From NCBI GenBank assembly GCA_021829055.1, contig JAJZCS010000039.1, positions 1 through 11,648 on the forward strand: 11,648 nt of DNA. Direction: 5' to 3'. This stretch comes from Pseudomonadota bacterium. GTDB taxonomy: Bacteria > Pseudomonadota > Alphaproteobacteria > Acetobacterales > Acetobacteraceae. Under the pieces are notes generated by a model. That model saw only the letters and a program-made list of their open reading frames with translations. It had not been told where the DNA came from and did no database searches. Both the position numbers and the translations under genes were made by a program. This document shows, piece after piece, positions 1 through 11,071 of the stretch; position 1 is the first letter of the stretch, and each line of letters opens with the position of its first letter.

Positions 1-96
1 CTCCATTGTGTGCATGTCCGGGGTGGGCGGGATTAAAGCTACCTCCCAGCAGACCGATCCGAACGCGGCGCCGGTCTCCAAAGCGGGGGATGTCAT
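1..96 (-). pseudogene. nadD: nadD, N-terminal part, apparently frameshifted (runs off window)
   Basis: This is the beginning of nicotinate-nucleotide adenylyltransferase (nicotinate mononucleotide + ATP to deamido-NAD, NAD synthesis, cytosol). On the minus strand one frame gives RFGDRRRVRIGLLGG followed by SFNPAHPGH. This is the classic NadD N-terminus with the GGSFNPxHxGH nucleotidyltransferase signature. That frame has no ATG, GTG or TTG nearby, and it stays open back into proA without a start. The only good ATG (minus strand, 96-94) lies in another frame and gives MTSP followed by unrelated residues. One more C in the five-C run (plus-strand G 85-89) would join MTSP directly to RFGDRRR, which is how this family usually begins. 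I infer a one-base deletion or a sequencing error. The gene lies seven bases after the proA stop, a common alphaproteobacterial order. The rest of the gene is outside the window, so its integrity cannot be judged. Confidence 0.75.
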
Positions 97-102
97 CGCA
101 GA

Positions 103-1404
103 TTATGGCCGCACCTGGCCATGTCCGAGGACCTGATATCGGAACGTGACCAACTGCTCGAGGCCGATCGGGCCACGCGCATGGATTCGACCAGTCGCGA
201 TGCCGATTTCTGCGCCAAAGCCAAACTCTCCGCCATCGCAAAATTGGGTAGAGGCGTTCCACAAGCTCACAGCAGAATCGACCTCAGCAAGGAAGCGCTG
301 TGCTACGACTACATCGTTGGTCACGATCGCTTCGGTATGTGACGAACCATGACGAGCAATGTGATCAAGTGCTTCAGTCGGGCCTTCAACAATCTTGATA
401 GACAGAATGGCATCTAACCATTCTGTGTGAAAGTCTGTATCGCTTGCATCGGGAAGGTTTGGCAGGATTTCGCGGGTGCGCGTGCAGGCGCGGAAACTGC
501 AGCCAAGTGCGGAAAGATCAGCCACGATCAGTGGCAGCAAAGTGGCTGCGATGGTTGAATCAATTAGAAGCGTTTCGGTAGCGCCGCAGATACCAGGGCG
601 TCGCATTTTTGCGTTAGCAACGATGGAACGCGCCATTTGTGGATCAGCCATGCGGTGAACGTAAGTGTGATTCAATCCCTCGGCGTGAGCCAAAACCGGG
701 ACCCGTGCTTCGCGCTGGACACGCTCGACAAGGCTTTTGCCACCGCGCGGAATGATCAGGTCTATCAACCCGGAGGCGCCGAGCATGGAGGCAACAAAGC
801 GGCGATCGGCAGTCGAGGCCATTTGCACGCCAGCGTCAGGTAACCCAGCGGCACGCAACCCTTCAGTCATTGCTGCATGGATTGCCAAGGATGTGCGCAG
901 GCTTTCAGAGCCGCCGCGCAGGATCACCGCGTTCCCCGATTTTATGCACAGAGCTGCGGCGTCAGCGCCGACGTTGGGCCGACTTTCGAATATGATGCCG
1001 ATGACGCCGATCGCTTGCGGAACGCGCCGGATTATGAGCCCATTAGGGCGCGTCCACTCTGAAAGCACGCGGTCGAGCGGATCGGGTAATTCGGCGACGC
1101 TCTCGACGCCCTTGGCAAGGGCGGCAATGCGGGCTGAAGTCAGCTGCAGCCGATCCCGGAAGGATTCCGTGAGGCGTGTTCCAGAGTTGTCAATGGCAGC
1201 GAGGTCCGCATCGTTAGCTGTGATAATGGTGGATTCGGCGCTGCGAATTGCTGCCGCTGCCTTACGCAGAGCATCGTCGCGGGATGCCCGTGTACTGCGC
1301 GCGAGAATTCTGCTTGCGGCGCGCGCTCGTTTCGCGCTTTCGGCAACAGACAGTCGGTACGCGTCATCATCGCTTGCAGTATAATCGATATCCATCGCCA
1401 TCAT
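103..1404 (-). CDS. proA: Gamma-glutamyl phosphate reductase (ProA)
   Basis: ProA reduces gamma-glutamyl 5-phosphate with NADPH to glutamate semialdehyde, the second step of proline synthesis, in the cytosol. The 433-residue product is slightly longer than the usual ~417-425. It shows the aldehyde-dehydrogenase-fold landmarks in order: FESRPNV (139-145), GNAVILRGG (157-165), IPRGG (218-222), the catalytic cysteine in RPGICGATETLL (Cys273), and the C-terminal NAST-FxDGGEFGFGAE and HARGPIGLE blocks. No key residue appears to be missing. The start is uncertain: ATGs at codons 1, 2 and 4 are close together and none has a clear Shine-Dalgarno sequence, so the true N-terminus may be three residues shorter. 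It lies 61 bases after carD on the same strand and is followed seven bases later by the nadD start. The usual partner gene proB is not in the window. Confidence 0.95.
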   Translation of the reverse strand: MMAMDIDYTASDDDAYRLSVAESAKRARAASRILARSTRASRDDALRKAAAAIRSAESTIITANDADLAAIDNSGTRLTESFRDRLQLTSARIAALAKGVESVAELPDPLDRVLSEWTRPNGLIIRRVPQAIGVIGIIFESRPNVGADAAALCIKSGNAVILRGGSESLRTSLAIHAAMTEGLRAAGLPDAGVQMASTADRRFVASMLGASGLIDLIIPRGGKSLVERVQREARVPVLAHAEGLNHTYVHRMADPQMARSIVANAKMRRPGICGATETLLIDSTIAATLLPLIVADLSALGCSFRACTRTREILPNLPDASDTDFHTEWLDAILSIKIVEGPTEALDHIARHGSSHTEAIVTNDVVVAQRFLAEVDSAVSLWNASTQFCDGGEFGFGAEIGIATGRIHARGPIGLEQLVTFRYQVLGHGQVRP

Positions 1405-1418
1405 GTACCATTGGGGGC

Positions 1419-1434
1419 AATAAATCTATTTATT
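1419..1434. repeat. 16-base AT-rich palindrome upstream of proA
   Basis: The sequence AATAAATCTATTTATT has two perfect 7-base arms around a 2-base centre, in the 61-base carD-proA gap, 15 bases before the proA ATG. It could be an operator, part of a promoter (it contains TATTTAT-like elements), or a weak hairpin at the end of the carD transcript. There is no following U-run typical of an intrinsic terminator. The function is not known; only the symmetry is seen. Confidence 0.4.
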
Positions 1435-1465
1435 ACCGTGGCAACGAAGCTTTAGCCATCAAAAA

Positions 1466-2533
1466 TCAGACGCTCTTCAAGAAAATCAGCAGCTTATCAA
1501 TCCCTTCCTGTTTGCTGATTCCTTCAAGTGCGCCGTATTCCGCAGCGAGGCGCTCCAATGCCGATTCAAAAATTTGCCGTTCCGAGAAGCTCTGGTCTGG
1601 TTGTCCTGCGTTCCGATGCAGGTCCCGTACGACTTCCGCGATTGCCACAGGATCTCCGGAGTTGATCTTGGCTTCGTATTCCTGTGCGCGGCGTGACCAC
1701 ATTGTGCGCTTGATCCGCGCTCTGCCTTTGAGCGTGGCCAGCACCTCGTCGAACTGCTTACGATTTGACAGCTTCCGAAGCCCGGCTGAGCGAGCCTTGT
1801 TGACCGGGACCCGCAAGGTCATCCGATTTTCATCGAAAGTAATATGGATCAATTCCAGCTTGTGACCAGCGATTTCTTCAGTCACGATACGATCAACCGT
1901 ACCGACACCGTGTGTCGGATATACAACGAAATCCCCATCCTTAAAATTTTCTGCTTTGGCAACGGCCCGTTGAGGCAACACTGGCCGTGGTCCAGGCTGG
2001 GGGATCTCGTTTCGTTCGATGGCTGCCGCGGTGATTGGTTCAGGGGCTGGGATTGGTGCAGGTCTTGGAGTGGCAGGCGACGGGGAGTTCGCCATATTCT
2101 CGGGCGAGTCGGATTTCGCCTTCGGTGTGGTTTTAGTTCGCGCGGTCAAGACAGTCATTGGTTTGCGGGAGCCTTTTGTTTCAGTTCTATTCTGGAGTGG
2201 AGAGGGTGGGGACGATGCATGTACTGGAGATGGCGGTAGTGCCACGCTCCGTGCCGGCTTGGTCGCTTTAGGTGAGTCGGACTGCTTTTGGGATGCGTGC
2301 AGACCTTTCGCAGGCACTGGCGTTCGAGTTTTGGATGCCGGCGCCGGTCTGGCTGGCGCGCGCACCGGTTGCGCGGGCTTTTCCTGAGTCCGCTTGGCGG
2401 GATGGCGAACAGACGTAGATCCGATTGACAAACGCTCAGTAGTTCTTTTCGCAGCTTTGCCTCGTGGTGGCGATCCGACTTTTACCATATTGGACCCCAT
2501 GAACGCGACCGTTGCGACCGAATTCGATCGCAT
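1466..2533 (-). CDS. carD: CarD/CdnL-family transcription regulator with long disordered N-terminal extension
   Basis: CarD-type proteins bind the beta subunit of RNA polymerase and stabilise open promoter complexes, especially at rRNA and housekeeping promoters. The last ~159 residues are a complete CarD/CdnL module: from about residue 197 it begins with FKDGDFVVYPTHGVGTV (the RNA-polymerase-interacting Tudor-like part). An alpha-helical part follows, with GLRKLS, a helix containing WSRRAQEYEAKI and the end IDKLLIFLKSV. The first ~196 residues are rich in Pro, Ala, Ser, Lys, Thr and Arg, without a recognisable domain, and are probably disordered. Most family members are 150-190 residues, so this one (355) is about twice as long. 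Start choice is weak: ATGs lie at codons 1, 12 and 16. Codon 16 (2488) has a GGGG six bases upstream; codon 1 has only a GGA about 16 bases away. All choices keep most of the extension. It is last but two in the minus-strand series, 75 bases after fdxA. Confidence 0.9.
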   Translation of the reverse strand: MRSNSVATVAFMGSNMVKVGSPPRGKAAKRTTERLSIGSTSVRHPAKRTQEKPAQPVRAPARPAPASKTRTPVPAKGLHASQKQSDSPKATKPARSVALPPSPVHASSPPSPLQNRTETKGSRKPMTVLTARTKTTPKAKSDSPENMANSPSPATPRPAPIPAPEPITAAAIERNEIPQPGPRPVLPQRAVAKAENFKDGDFVVYPTHGVGTVDRIVTEEIAGHKLELIHITFDENRMTLRVPVNKARSAGLRKLSNRKQFDEVLATLKGRARIKRTMWSRRAQEYEAKINSGDPVAIAEVVRDLHRNAGQPDQSFSERQIFESALERLAAEYGALEGISKQEGIDKLLIFLKSV

Positions 2534-2608
2534 TCAAATCAAAGTCAGTTCCTTATCATAAAATTGCCAAATCACGAAACGGGTTGGCTGCAGCCTGCAT
2601 CTTCAGGG

Positions 2609-2935
2609 TTAGCCCGGCTTGTCGGAAAGTAGCCGGATCTTGTCAGGCTTATCCTTCCACTCGTCAGCATCTGCCGGTGGTTCGCCCTTACGGGTAATAT
2701 TGGGCCAGATCGCAGCAAACTCACGGTTCTTTTCCAGCCAGGCAATCGCCTTCTCGTCCGAATCGGGCACAATCGCTTCAGCCGGGCATTCCGGCTCACA
2801 GACCCCACAATCGATGCATTCGTCGGGGTGGATCACGAGCATGTTCTCACCAACGTAGAAGCAATCAACCGGACAGACTTCCACGCAGTCCATGTACTTA
2901 CACTTGATACAATTTTCGGTGACCACATAGGTCAT
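2609..2935 (-). CDS. fdxA: 7Fe ferredoxin FdxA (3Fe-4S plus 4Fe-4S)
   Basis: This is a small soluble electron carrier of 108 residues. All ligands of a seven-iron ferredoxin of the Azotobacter FdI type can be placed: Cys9, Cys17 and Cys50 for the 3Fe-4S cluster, and Cys21, Cys40, Cys43 and Cys46 for the 4Fe-4S cluster. The extra Cys12 and Cys25 correspond to the non-ligand cysteines of that family. The C-terminal ~50 residues ([15 protein letters not shown] and onward) match the FdxA-specific tail. The ATG at 2935 is chosen because AGGAG lies six bases upstream and the protein then begins [17 protein letters not shown], as expected; in-frame extension upstream lacks family similarity. It sits between the S4-protein gene (49-base gap) and carD (75-base gap) on one strand. 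Its redox partner cannot be told from the sequence. Confidence 0.95.
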   Translation of the reverse strand: MTYVVTENCIKCKYMDCVEVCPVDCFYVGENMLVIHPDECIDCGVCEPECPAEAIVPDSDEKAIAWLEKNREFAAIWPNITRKGEPPADADEWKDKPDKIRLLSDKPG

Positions 2936-2984
2936 CGGAGACTCCTGAATTCTGAATTTGACCGGGACGCGATATGCCCTTGCC

Positions 2985-3287
2985 TTACTGATCACGCAAG
3001 GCGTGTTCTGTTGAGGGAATGTCCGCGAACAGCAGAGTTGCGGCCGAAGCGGGGCCGCGACTTGCGGCAATCCCTCGGATCTCGATGACTCTTACCTTAT
3101 TGCACAGCGATAAGGTAAGCACGTCGCCGCAACGAAGTTTGGCATGCGGCTTCGTTGCGGGTAGCCGATTGATCCGTATATTTCCGCGGCTAATTAGTTG
3201 CGCAGCGAGCGCGCGTGTTTTCACGATGCGCGCGTTGACGAGCCACTTGTCGAGACGCTGCCACGGGACGCGCCGGTTCTGATTCAT
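2985..3287 (-). CDS. S4-domain RNA-binding protein (Hsp15/HslR-like)
   Basis: This 100-residue basic protein begins [22 protein letters not shown] and continues SRGNIRIN and a GDVLTL strand, the complete S4 RNA-binding fold (residues ~10-60). The nearest named family is Hsp15, which in E. coli binds stalled 50S subunits carrying peptidyl-tRNA. Whether this protein does the same is inference. The ATG at 3287 is preferred; a TTG one codon earlier (3290) is possible. It starts 9 bases after the helicase stop, so the two genes are almost certainly transcribed together and may both act on RNA. No key S4 residue seems missing. The short C-terminal tail is rich in Ala and Ser and has no recognisable motif. 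Confidence 0.88.
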   Translation of the reverse strand: MNQNRRVPWQRLDKWLVNARIVKTRALAAQLISRGNIRINRLPATKPHAKLRCGDVLTLSLCNKVRVIEIRGIAASRGPASAATLLFADIPSTEHALRDQ

Positions 3288-3296
3288 CAATGAGTC

Positions 3297-5798
3297 TCAT
3301 GAAGCTGCCCGCTTCAAAGCTAACAAGGCCGCAAAAGGGTGGTCCGGGCTGACCGGAGACGGGGCTGCTTTTTTTGGCCTGCGTCGCCGGCGGTCAACTC
3401 GGGCGGTAATGCGTGCGGATTGATCGGGACCATGGGCCCCTCCCGCAACGGGTTCAGGTGGTAGTAGCTGAAAGCCGAGTCCCCGGAGCACTGCCGGCAG
3501 GTCAGCGAGATTAATACCAAGACGCATTGCGAGGTCCCGTGGGATGGCAGCCGTGCGTGACCGTGTTTCAGATGCGAGAGAACCAGCTATTTTTTCGGCA
3601 ACATCCATACGGACAAGCTTGTGCTGGCATTCGATCCAGCCCATTGTCAGGGCAAAGCCTTCTGGCCAAGCTGCTCGGCCAATTGATACGCGTCCAGGGG
3701 GCGGCAACTGCGGGATGCTGGAGCCGTGCCAGACGGACCAAAGCAATGCACGCAGGGACGTGGGCCGCGGTTTGAGAAGGGGAGGAAGAAAAATTGCGAA
3801 CCGACCCACGCGGATTCCATATTTCTTCAGGGCTACACGTTGTTCTCGAGTAAGAATAACCGGCGACATTACGCCCCCTTCCTCAACGAGCTGATGTGCC
3901 AGGCCGCGAATTTCCGGCCGGCTTGCAGTGGCTGTTTCGATTACGAAGAGGCTGGGTAGTTCAGACCGGATGCGCGTGTTGACGAATCGTGCCAGTCGCG
4001 AACGCAGAACTTCGCGTCCACTGCCGTCGAGAAACTCCGAATCGATCACTTCGATTGCTGGAGTCAGCATGGACGATCCCCGAAATAATTTTGCGATTCT
4101 GGCGCCTTGCCAAGTTATATTGCCTTGTGGTGTCAGGTTGAAGGCTTCATCGGTTGCCATGCGCAACGCGGCGATGCGGCGAGGGATCTCGGACGCGAGA
4201 GCGCGCCGGGCGGCGCGAAAGACAAGCCGGGCATCGTTGCTTGCGACACCGGAGTCGGCTTCAAACAGGAAACCGTTCACGCGACCAACGGAATGGCCTT
4301 CGACGACGACTTCGCCATTCATCGCAACTATGGAGTGCAATCGTGTACCGTCACCTTTGGTGAGGCCGCGAGTGAGCTTTGCCGCCCGGCGATCGACGAA
4401 ACGGGCCATCAGTTTTTCATGTAAAGCATCGGAAAGAAGATCTTCGGCTTCCCGGGCGCGTGTCTGCCAGTGGAAAGCGTTTCGAACCCAGTCGGCACGC
4501 GCAGCGATGTAGGCCAAGACACGCACTTCGGTGAGGCGTTGCATAAGTGTGTCGATGTCGCCATCGGTGCGGCCGAGCCCGCTGATCTGCGAGGCGACCC
4601 AGCCTTCAGGCAGCGTACTGTTCTCCCGCAAGTAGTTAAAAACCCGCGCGCACAGACGCGCATGCGCGTCGGTAGCCAGTTTGCGGAAGTCCGGAATTTG
4701 GCACGCTTGCCAGAGGAGCTGCACAGCATGCGGAGACGCGGCGGCTGCGTGGATTGATGGATCACTTGCAAGCGTCGCTAAAGTTTGAAAATCGATCGCA
4801 TCATGGCCGCGCGCCAAGCCGGGTCGATCTGGTTGCATGGCGAGGCTTACCAAAAGTGCGTCGACAGAGCTGAAATCAAGAGCGGCATTGCGCCAAGCAA
4901 GCCGCTCAATTGGCTCGAAGACATGGGATTCGACTGCGTTGACGATTTCGTTGGTCAACAAAGGGTGCTGGCTGGCTGAGCCGAAGCTGCCATTACGCAT
5001 TCCTCGTCCGGCGCGTCCTGCGATCTGCGCGATTTCCGCCGCGAGTAGTGCCCGAGAACGACGTCCGTCGAATTTCGACACGCCGGCAAAGGCGACGTGG
5101 TCGACATCCATGTTGAGGCCCATTCCGATCGCGTCAGTGGCGACAAGGAAATCGACTTCCTTTTCCTGGTACAGTGCGACTTGGGCGTTACGTGTGCGCG
5201 GGGATAGGCGTCCCATCACGACGGCACAGCCACCCCGTCGTGATCGGACGGCTTCAGCTATCGCGTATACTTCAGCTGCGGAAAACGCCACGATGGCAGT
5301 CCTCGGAGGCAAGCGCGACAATTTGGCTGGCCCTGTATAGGTCAGCTGAGACAGGCGCGGTCGGGTCTCGATTTCAGCGCAGGGAACCAATCGGCGAAGC
5401 AATTTACTGATGGTCTCGGCCCCGAGAAACATGGTCTCGACGAGGCCACGCGCGTTCAACAGCCGGTCGGTGAAGATATGGCCGCGATCCGGATCGGCGC
5501 ACAGTTGAATTTCATCTACGGCGATAAACTCAACCGGACGGTCCAGAGGCATTGCTTCTACTGTGCACGAAAAATACCGTGCCCCAGGGGGCACGATTTT
5601 TTCTTCGCCGGTGATCAATGCGACGTGACGTGCGCCCTTAACTTCGACCATCCGGTCATAGTTTTCCCGTGCCAACAGGCGCAGGGGAAATCCGATGATG
5701 CCCGAAGCATGGCCAAGCAAGCGTTCAATAGCGAGGTGGGTCTTGCCCGTATTAGTGGGGCCGAGCACCGCCTTCACGCGCGGGGCGAATCCAGACAT
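3297..5798 (-). CDS. SUV3/Mgps2-like DExH-box helicase
   Basis: This is a superfamily 2 ATP-dependent helicase of 833 residues, related to the mitochondrial RNA helicase SUV3 and common in alphaproteobacteria, where its substrate is poorly known. Visible motifs: Walker A GPTNTGKTH (13-21), Walker B VDEIQ (94-98), motif V ATDAIGMGLNM (220-230) and motif VI QIAGRAGRG (258-266). A long C-terminal half contains a LxRLGIxLADLP-like helical segment, followed by a basic stretch (RVDRRRRRPKKAA) near the end. The ATG at 5798 is the only sensible start because the Walker A motif begins 12 residues later; no clear Shine-Dalgarno is seen. It begins a co-directional series with the S4 protein, fdxA and carD, and is divergent from htpG across 88 bases. 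RNA processing or decay is the likely role, by family and by its S4 neighbour; this is inference. Confidence 0.88.
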   Translation of the reverse strand: MSGFAPRVKAVLGPTNTGKTHLAIERLLGHASGIIGFPLRLLARENYDRMVEVKGARHVALITGEEKIVPPGARYFSCTVEAMPLDRPVEFIAVDEIQLCADPDRGHIFTDRLLNARGLVETMFLGAETISKLLRRLVPCAEIETRPRLSQLTYTGPAKLSRLPPRTAIVAFSAAEVYAIAEAVRSRRGGCAVVMGRLSPRTRNAQVALYQEKEVDFLVATDAIGMGLNMDVDHVAFAGVSKFDGRRSRALLAAEIAQIAGRAGRGMRNGSFGSASQHPLLTNEIVNAVESHVFEPIERLAWRNAALDFSSVDALLVSLAMQPDRPGLARGHDAIDFQTLATLASDPSIHAAAASPHAVQLLWQACQIPDFRKLATDAHARLCARVFNYLRENSTLPEGWVASQISGLGRTDGDIDTLMQRLTEVRVLAYIAARADWVRNAFHWQTRAREAEDLLSDALHEKLMARFVDRRAAKLTRGLTKGDGTRLHSIVAMNGEVVVEGHSVGRVNGFLFEADSGVASNDARLVFRAARRALASEIPRRIAALRMATDEAFNLTPQGNITWQGARIAKLFRGSSMLTPAIEVIDSEFLDGSGREVLRSRLARFVNTRIRSELPSLFVIETATASRPEIRGLAHQLVEEGGVMSPVILTREQRVALKKYGIRVGRFAIFLPPLLKPRPTSLRALLWSVWHGSSIPQLPPPGRVSIGRAAWPEGFALTMGWIECQHKLVRMDVAEKIAGSLASETRSRTAAIPRDLAMRLGINLADLPAVLRGLGFQLLPPEPVAGGAHGPDQSARITARVDRRRRRPKKAAPSPVSPDHPFAALLALKRAAS

Positions 5799-5834
5799 GG
5801 GCTAACTGTTGGTGTTTTTGAGGCACATTGCAAG

Positions 5835-5859
5835 CGGCAATTCGATTGCCTAATTGCCG
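5835..5859. promoter_or_regulatory. Perfect inverted repeat (8-N9-8) in the helicase/htpG divergent gap
   Basis: The arms CGGCAATT (5835-5842) and AATTGCCG (5852-5859) are exact reverse complements separated by nine bases. The site lies between two divergent genes, 15 bases before the htpG Shine-Dalgarno GGAGAG (5874-5879). The 9-base spacer and position before a chaperone gene recall the CIRCE operator, but the arm sequence is different from the CIRCE arm TTAGCACTC. It may be a dimeric repressor operator or a hairpin in the htpG leader. No convincing sigma-70 or sigma-32 promoter could be assigned. Confidence 0.45.
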
Positions 5860-5886
5860 GAAGATTATTTGCTTGGAGAGTGGATC

Positions 5887-7704
5887 ATGGCTACAGAAAC
5901 TGAAGCTGCAATCGAACGCCCCTTCGATGCTGAGGTCGGGCGTCTACTCGATTTGGTGGTACATTCCCTGTACTCTGATCGCGAGATTTTTCTGCGTGAA
6001 TTGGTGGCGAATGCGGCCGATGCGATTGACCGCCGACGTTTTCTAGCGCTGTCTGACGAAGCCTTGGCATTGCCGGCCGAGGCGTCGATACGGATTCGTA
6101 CCGACCATGGTGCGCGTACCATTGCTATCGCCGATGATGGGATCGGCATGACTGCAGAGGATCTGGCCAGCCACCTCGGTACGATTGCCCGCTCCGGCAC
6201 GCGGGCCTTCACCGAGGCGCTGGCGGAAGCGAGTCCCGAGGACCGACCGAGCCTGATTGGCCAATTTGGTGTTGGTTTCTATTCTGCTTTCATGGTCGCC
6301 GAAAAGGTTGAGGTGATCTCTCGGCGCGCTGGCACCACAGGGGCTAACGCTTGGGTGTCAGATGGCCAAGGGGGAGGGTATCGCATCGCGCATGCCGATC
6401 GTGAGACCGCTGGAACTGACGTCATTCTTCATCTCAAGGCGGATGCTACAGAATACCTTGATGGGCATCGACTCGAGACGATCATTCGAAAATGGGCGGA
6501 CCACATCGCCGTACCGATCAGCATCGAGCGCGACGGAAAACTCATCAAGGCAAATGAGGGAGCTGCTCTCTGGCGTAGGCCAAAATCAGAGATCAAGGAA
6601 GAAGAGTATGCTGACTTTTACCGTCACCTAGGACATCTGTTTGACAGCCCTTGGGCTACGATTCACTGGCGAGCAGAAGGCACAGTCGACTTTGCAGCGT
6701 TGTTGTTTATCCCGGGTCACAATCCATTTCAGGCCACTGAAACGGATCGGGACAGCCACGTGCGGCTACACGTACGCAGGATGTTTATTACGGATAACGC
6801 CAAGATGCTTCCTTCTTGGCTACGTTTTGTCGAGGGGGTGGTAGATACAGAAGATCTGCCACTCAATGTGTCGCGCGAAATGTTGCAATCAACCCCGGTT
6901 CTCGGGCGGATTCGAAAGGCGCTGGTTAATCGCGTATTGGCTGAGCTCAAGAATCGTAGCAAGGACGAGACATACAAGGAGTTTTGCGCGCAGTTCGGGG
7001 GCGTGTTGAAAGAGGGTATATATGACGACGTTGACCATAGAAACGAAATAGCGACCTTAGTTCGGGTCCGCTCCACGACGTGTGAGGTGGGCACATCGCT
7101 CGACGATTACATTGAGAGAATGAAGCCGGGACAGGCCGCCATCTATTATTTGACAGGTGAAGATTCCGCGCAATTGGCGGCATCGCCATTGCTTGAGGGG
7201 GTCCGGGCGCGCGGGTTTGAGGTGTTGCTTCTCACGGATTCGATCGACTTTTTTTGGCCTGAGCGGTTAGGTGAGTACTGCCAGAAAAAATTGGTCCACG
7301 TCGCGCAGGCGACAGATCTATTCGAGGCTAAGCCCGTTCCCGCGGGTATGGAACAGTTAATCAAATCGGTGAAAGAGGTACTCGGCGACACGGTCAGCGA
7401 CGTGCGGGTGTCGTCTCGGCTTACCGATAGCCCGGCGGCGCTAACGCCAGGCTCTAACGCTCCTGATCTTGCGATGCAGAGACTAATGCGTCGCGCCGGG
7501 CGGCAAGTATTTGCCAGTGCCCCAGCACTTGAGATCAATCCAGACCATGTTCTCGTCGAGCGCATGGTAAAGCGGGGTGAGTCAGGCCAATCGTTGGATG
7601 ACGTCGCGCATTTGTTGCTTGATCTTGCGCGAATTCAGGAAGGCGAGCCGCCTGTTGATACTGCGCGGTTTGTGCGAAGCTTAGCCGCTTATCTGGTTGT
7701 TTAG
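5887..7704 (+). CDS. htpG: Molecular chaperone HtpG (Hsp90 family)
   Basis: HtpG is the bacterial Hsp90, a cytosolic ATP-driven homodimeric chaperone that remodels client proteins together with DnaK. The 605-residue product is full length (E. coli 624). The GHKL ATPase motifs are in place: [13 protein letters not shown] with the catalytic Glu38 and Asn42, DDGIGM (83-88), LGTIARSGT (97-105) and [11 protein letters not shown] (125-135). The middle-domain segment [11 protein letters not shown] is intact, and the C-terminal dimerisation domain runs to the end without gaps. The ATG at 5887 is chosen for GGAGAG seven bases upstream; an in-frame TTG at 5854 has no such site and would add residues not typical of the family. 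It stands alone on the plus strand. Downstream is a short GC hairpin with six T and then decayed DNA. Confidence 0.96.
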   Translation: MATETEAAIERPFDAEVGRLLDLVVHSLYSDREIFLRELVANAADAIDRRRFLALSDEALALPAEASIRIRTDHGARTIAIADDGIGMTAEDLASHLGTIARSGTRAFTEALAEASPEDRPSLIGQFGVGFYSAFMVAEKVEVISRRAGTTGANAWVSDGQGGGYRIAHADRETAGTDVILHLKADATEYLDGHRLETIIRKWADHIAVPISIERDGKLIKANEGAALWRRPKSEIKEEEYADFYRHLGHLFDSPWATIHWRAEGTVDFAALLFIPGHNPFQATETDRDSHVRLHVRRMFITDNAKMLPSWLRFVEGVVDTEDLPLNVSREMLQSTPVLGRIRKALVNRVLAELKNRSKDETYKEFCAQFGGVLKEGIYDDVDHRNEIATLVRVRSTTCEVGTSLDDYIERMKPGQAAIYYLTGEDSAQLAASPLLEGVRARGFEVLLLTDSIDFFWPERLGEYCQKKLVHVAQATDLFEAKPVPAGMEQLIKSVKEVLGDTVSDVRVSSRLTDSPAALTPGSNAPDLAMQRLMRRAGRQVFASAPALEINPDHVLVERMVKRGESGQSLDDVAHLLLDLARIQEGEPPVDTARFVRSLAAYLVV

Positions 7705-7708
7705 GTGT

Positions 7709-7725
7709 GCCGTCCCGGCTTTTTT
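7709..7725 (+). terminator. Possible weak intrinsic terminator after htpG
   Basis: Four bases after the htpG stop, GCCG-TCC-CGGC forms a 4-bp GC stem with a 3-base loop, followed directly by six T (7720-7725). The stem is short, but position and T-run suit Rho-independent termination of htpG. An alternative pairing with a second CGGC at about 7727-7730 also exists. Confidence 0.4.
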
Positions 7726-7747
7726 GCGGCTTAGACTCAGGATCAGT

Positions 7748-10705
<2,958 letters not shown>

Positions 10706-10732
10706 AATGGCGGCTACTGGACGGTTTGGAAG

Positions 10733-10877
10733 TCGATTCTCTGGTATCTTATCCAACATCGTGTGAGTTGGACAAGGCAGCGACTTGCGGCAATCGTGTG
10801 GGAACCCCGATCACGATTTTCCTACCCATAACCTTCAGGACCTGCGATCGCAGATCCTCCCTCAGTGCTCTCGCCAT
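10733..10877 (-). pseudogene. IS630-type transposase, N-terminal fragment
   Basis: On the minus strand an ATG at 10877 opens MARALREDLRSQVLKV, which fits the conserved start of IS630-family transposases (MxRxLSxDLRxRVLxA). The frame then loses similarity. A second frame gives IAASRC...CWIRYQ, comparable with the helix-turn-helix end AAxRFxV...IRWIxRYQ of the same domain. At least one indel separates the two parts, and the catalytic DDE domain is absent. No terminal inverted repeats were found. The assignment rests on short motifs only. Confidence 0.5.
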
Positions 10878-10935
10878 CATCCATTTCACCAAAGTGGATG
10901 ATGAATCAGCGTAAGCGTCAGCCGAGCGTCGCGGA

Positions 10936-11067
10936 TTATGGGTTGGCTGATCTCGGTTTTTTCGGCTTTGCGGTTCTGGCAATGCGCCTCAAGGCAGTCT
11001 TGATTTGAGCTTCATCGATATCGTTGGGATCGTAAGGACGGCCATACCAGTCGAGAGCTTCCTTTTT
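10936..11067 (-). pseudogene. C-terminal fragment, probably pRiA4b ORF-3-like protein
   Basis: A minus-strand frame ending in TAA (10936-10938) reads KKEALDWYGRPYDPNDID and then EAQIKTALRRIARTAK with a basic tail. The pattern DWxGxxYDPxDID...I...LRRI resembles the end of pRiA4b ORF-3 family proteins, which occur on plasmids and near insertion sequences and whose function is unknown. Upstream the frame runs straight into the IS21 fragment, so the protein's N-terminal part is missing. A different family with a similar tail cannot be excluded. Confidence 0.4.
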
Positions 11068-11071
11068 CCTT

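Noticed and set aside
737..1384. 215-residue plus-strand open frame antisense to proA
   Set aside because: It lies wholly inside proA, which has clear family motifs, and its Arg/Ala/Ser-rich translation has no domain; it is a shadow of GC-rich coding DNA.
1248..1865. 205-residue plus-strand open frame across the end of carD and start of proA
   Set aside because: It is antisense to two well-supported genes and shows no recognisable motif or ribosome-binding site.
2586..2595. GGCTGCAGCC palindrome after fdxA as a terminator
   Set aside because: It has no loop space for a good hairpin and no T-run in the direction of fdxA transcription.
5835..5859. CIRCE element bound by HrcA
   Set aside because: Spacing is the same (N9), but the arms CGGCAATT/AATTGCCG do not match the CIRCE arms TTAGCACTC/GAGTGCTAA.
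10749..10982. 77-residue minus-strand open frame after gyrB as a gene
   Set aside because: Only its MARALREDLRSQVLKV part resembles anything (IS630 N-terminus); the rest is out-of-frame debris overlapping another fragment.
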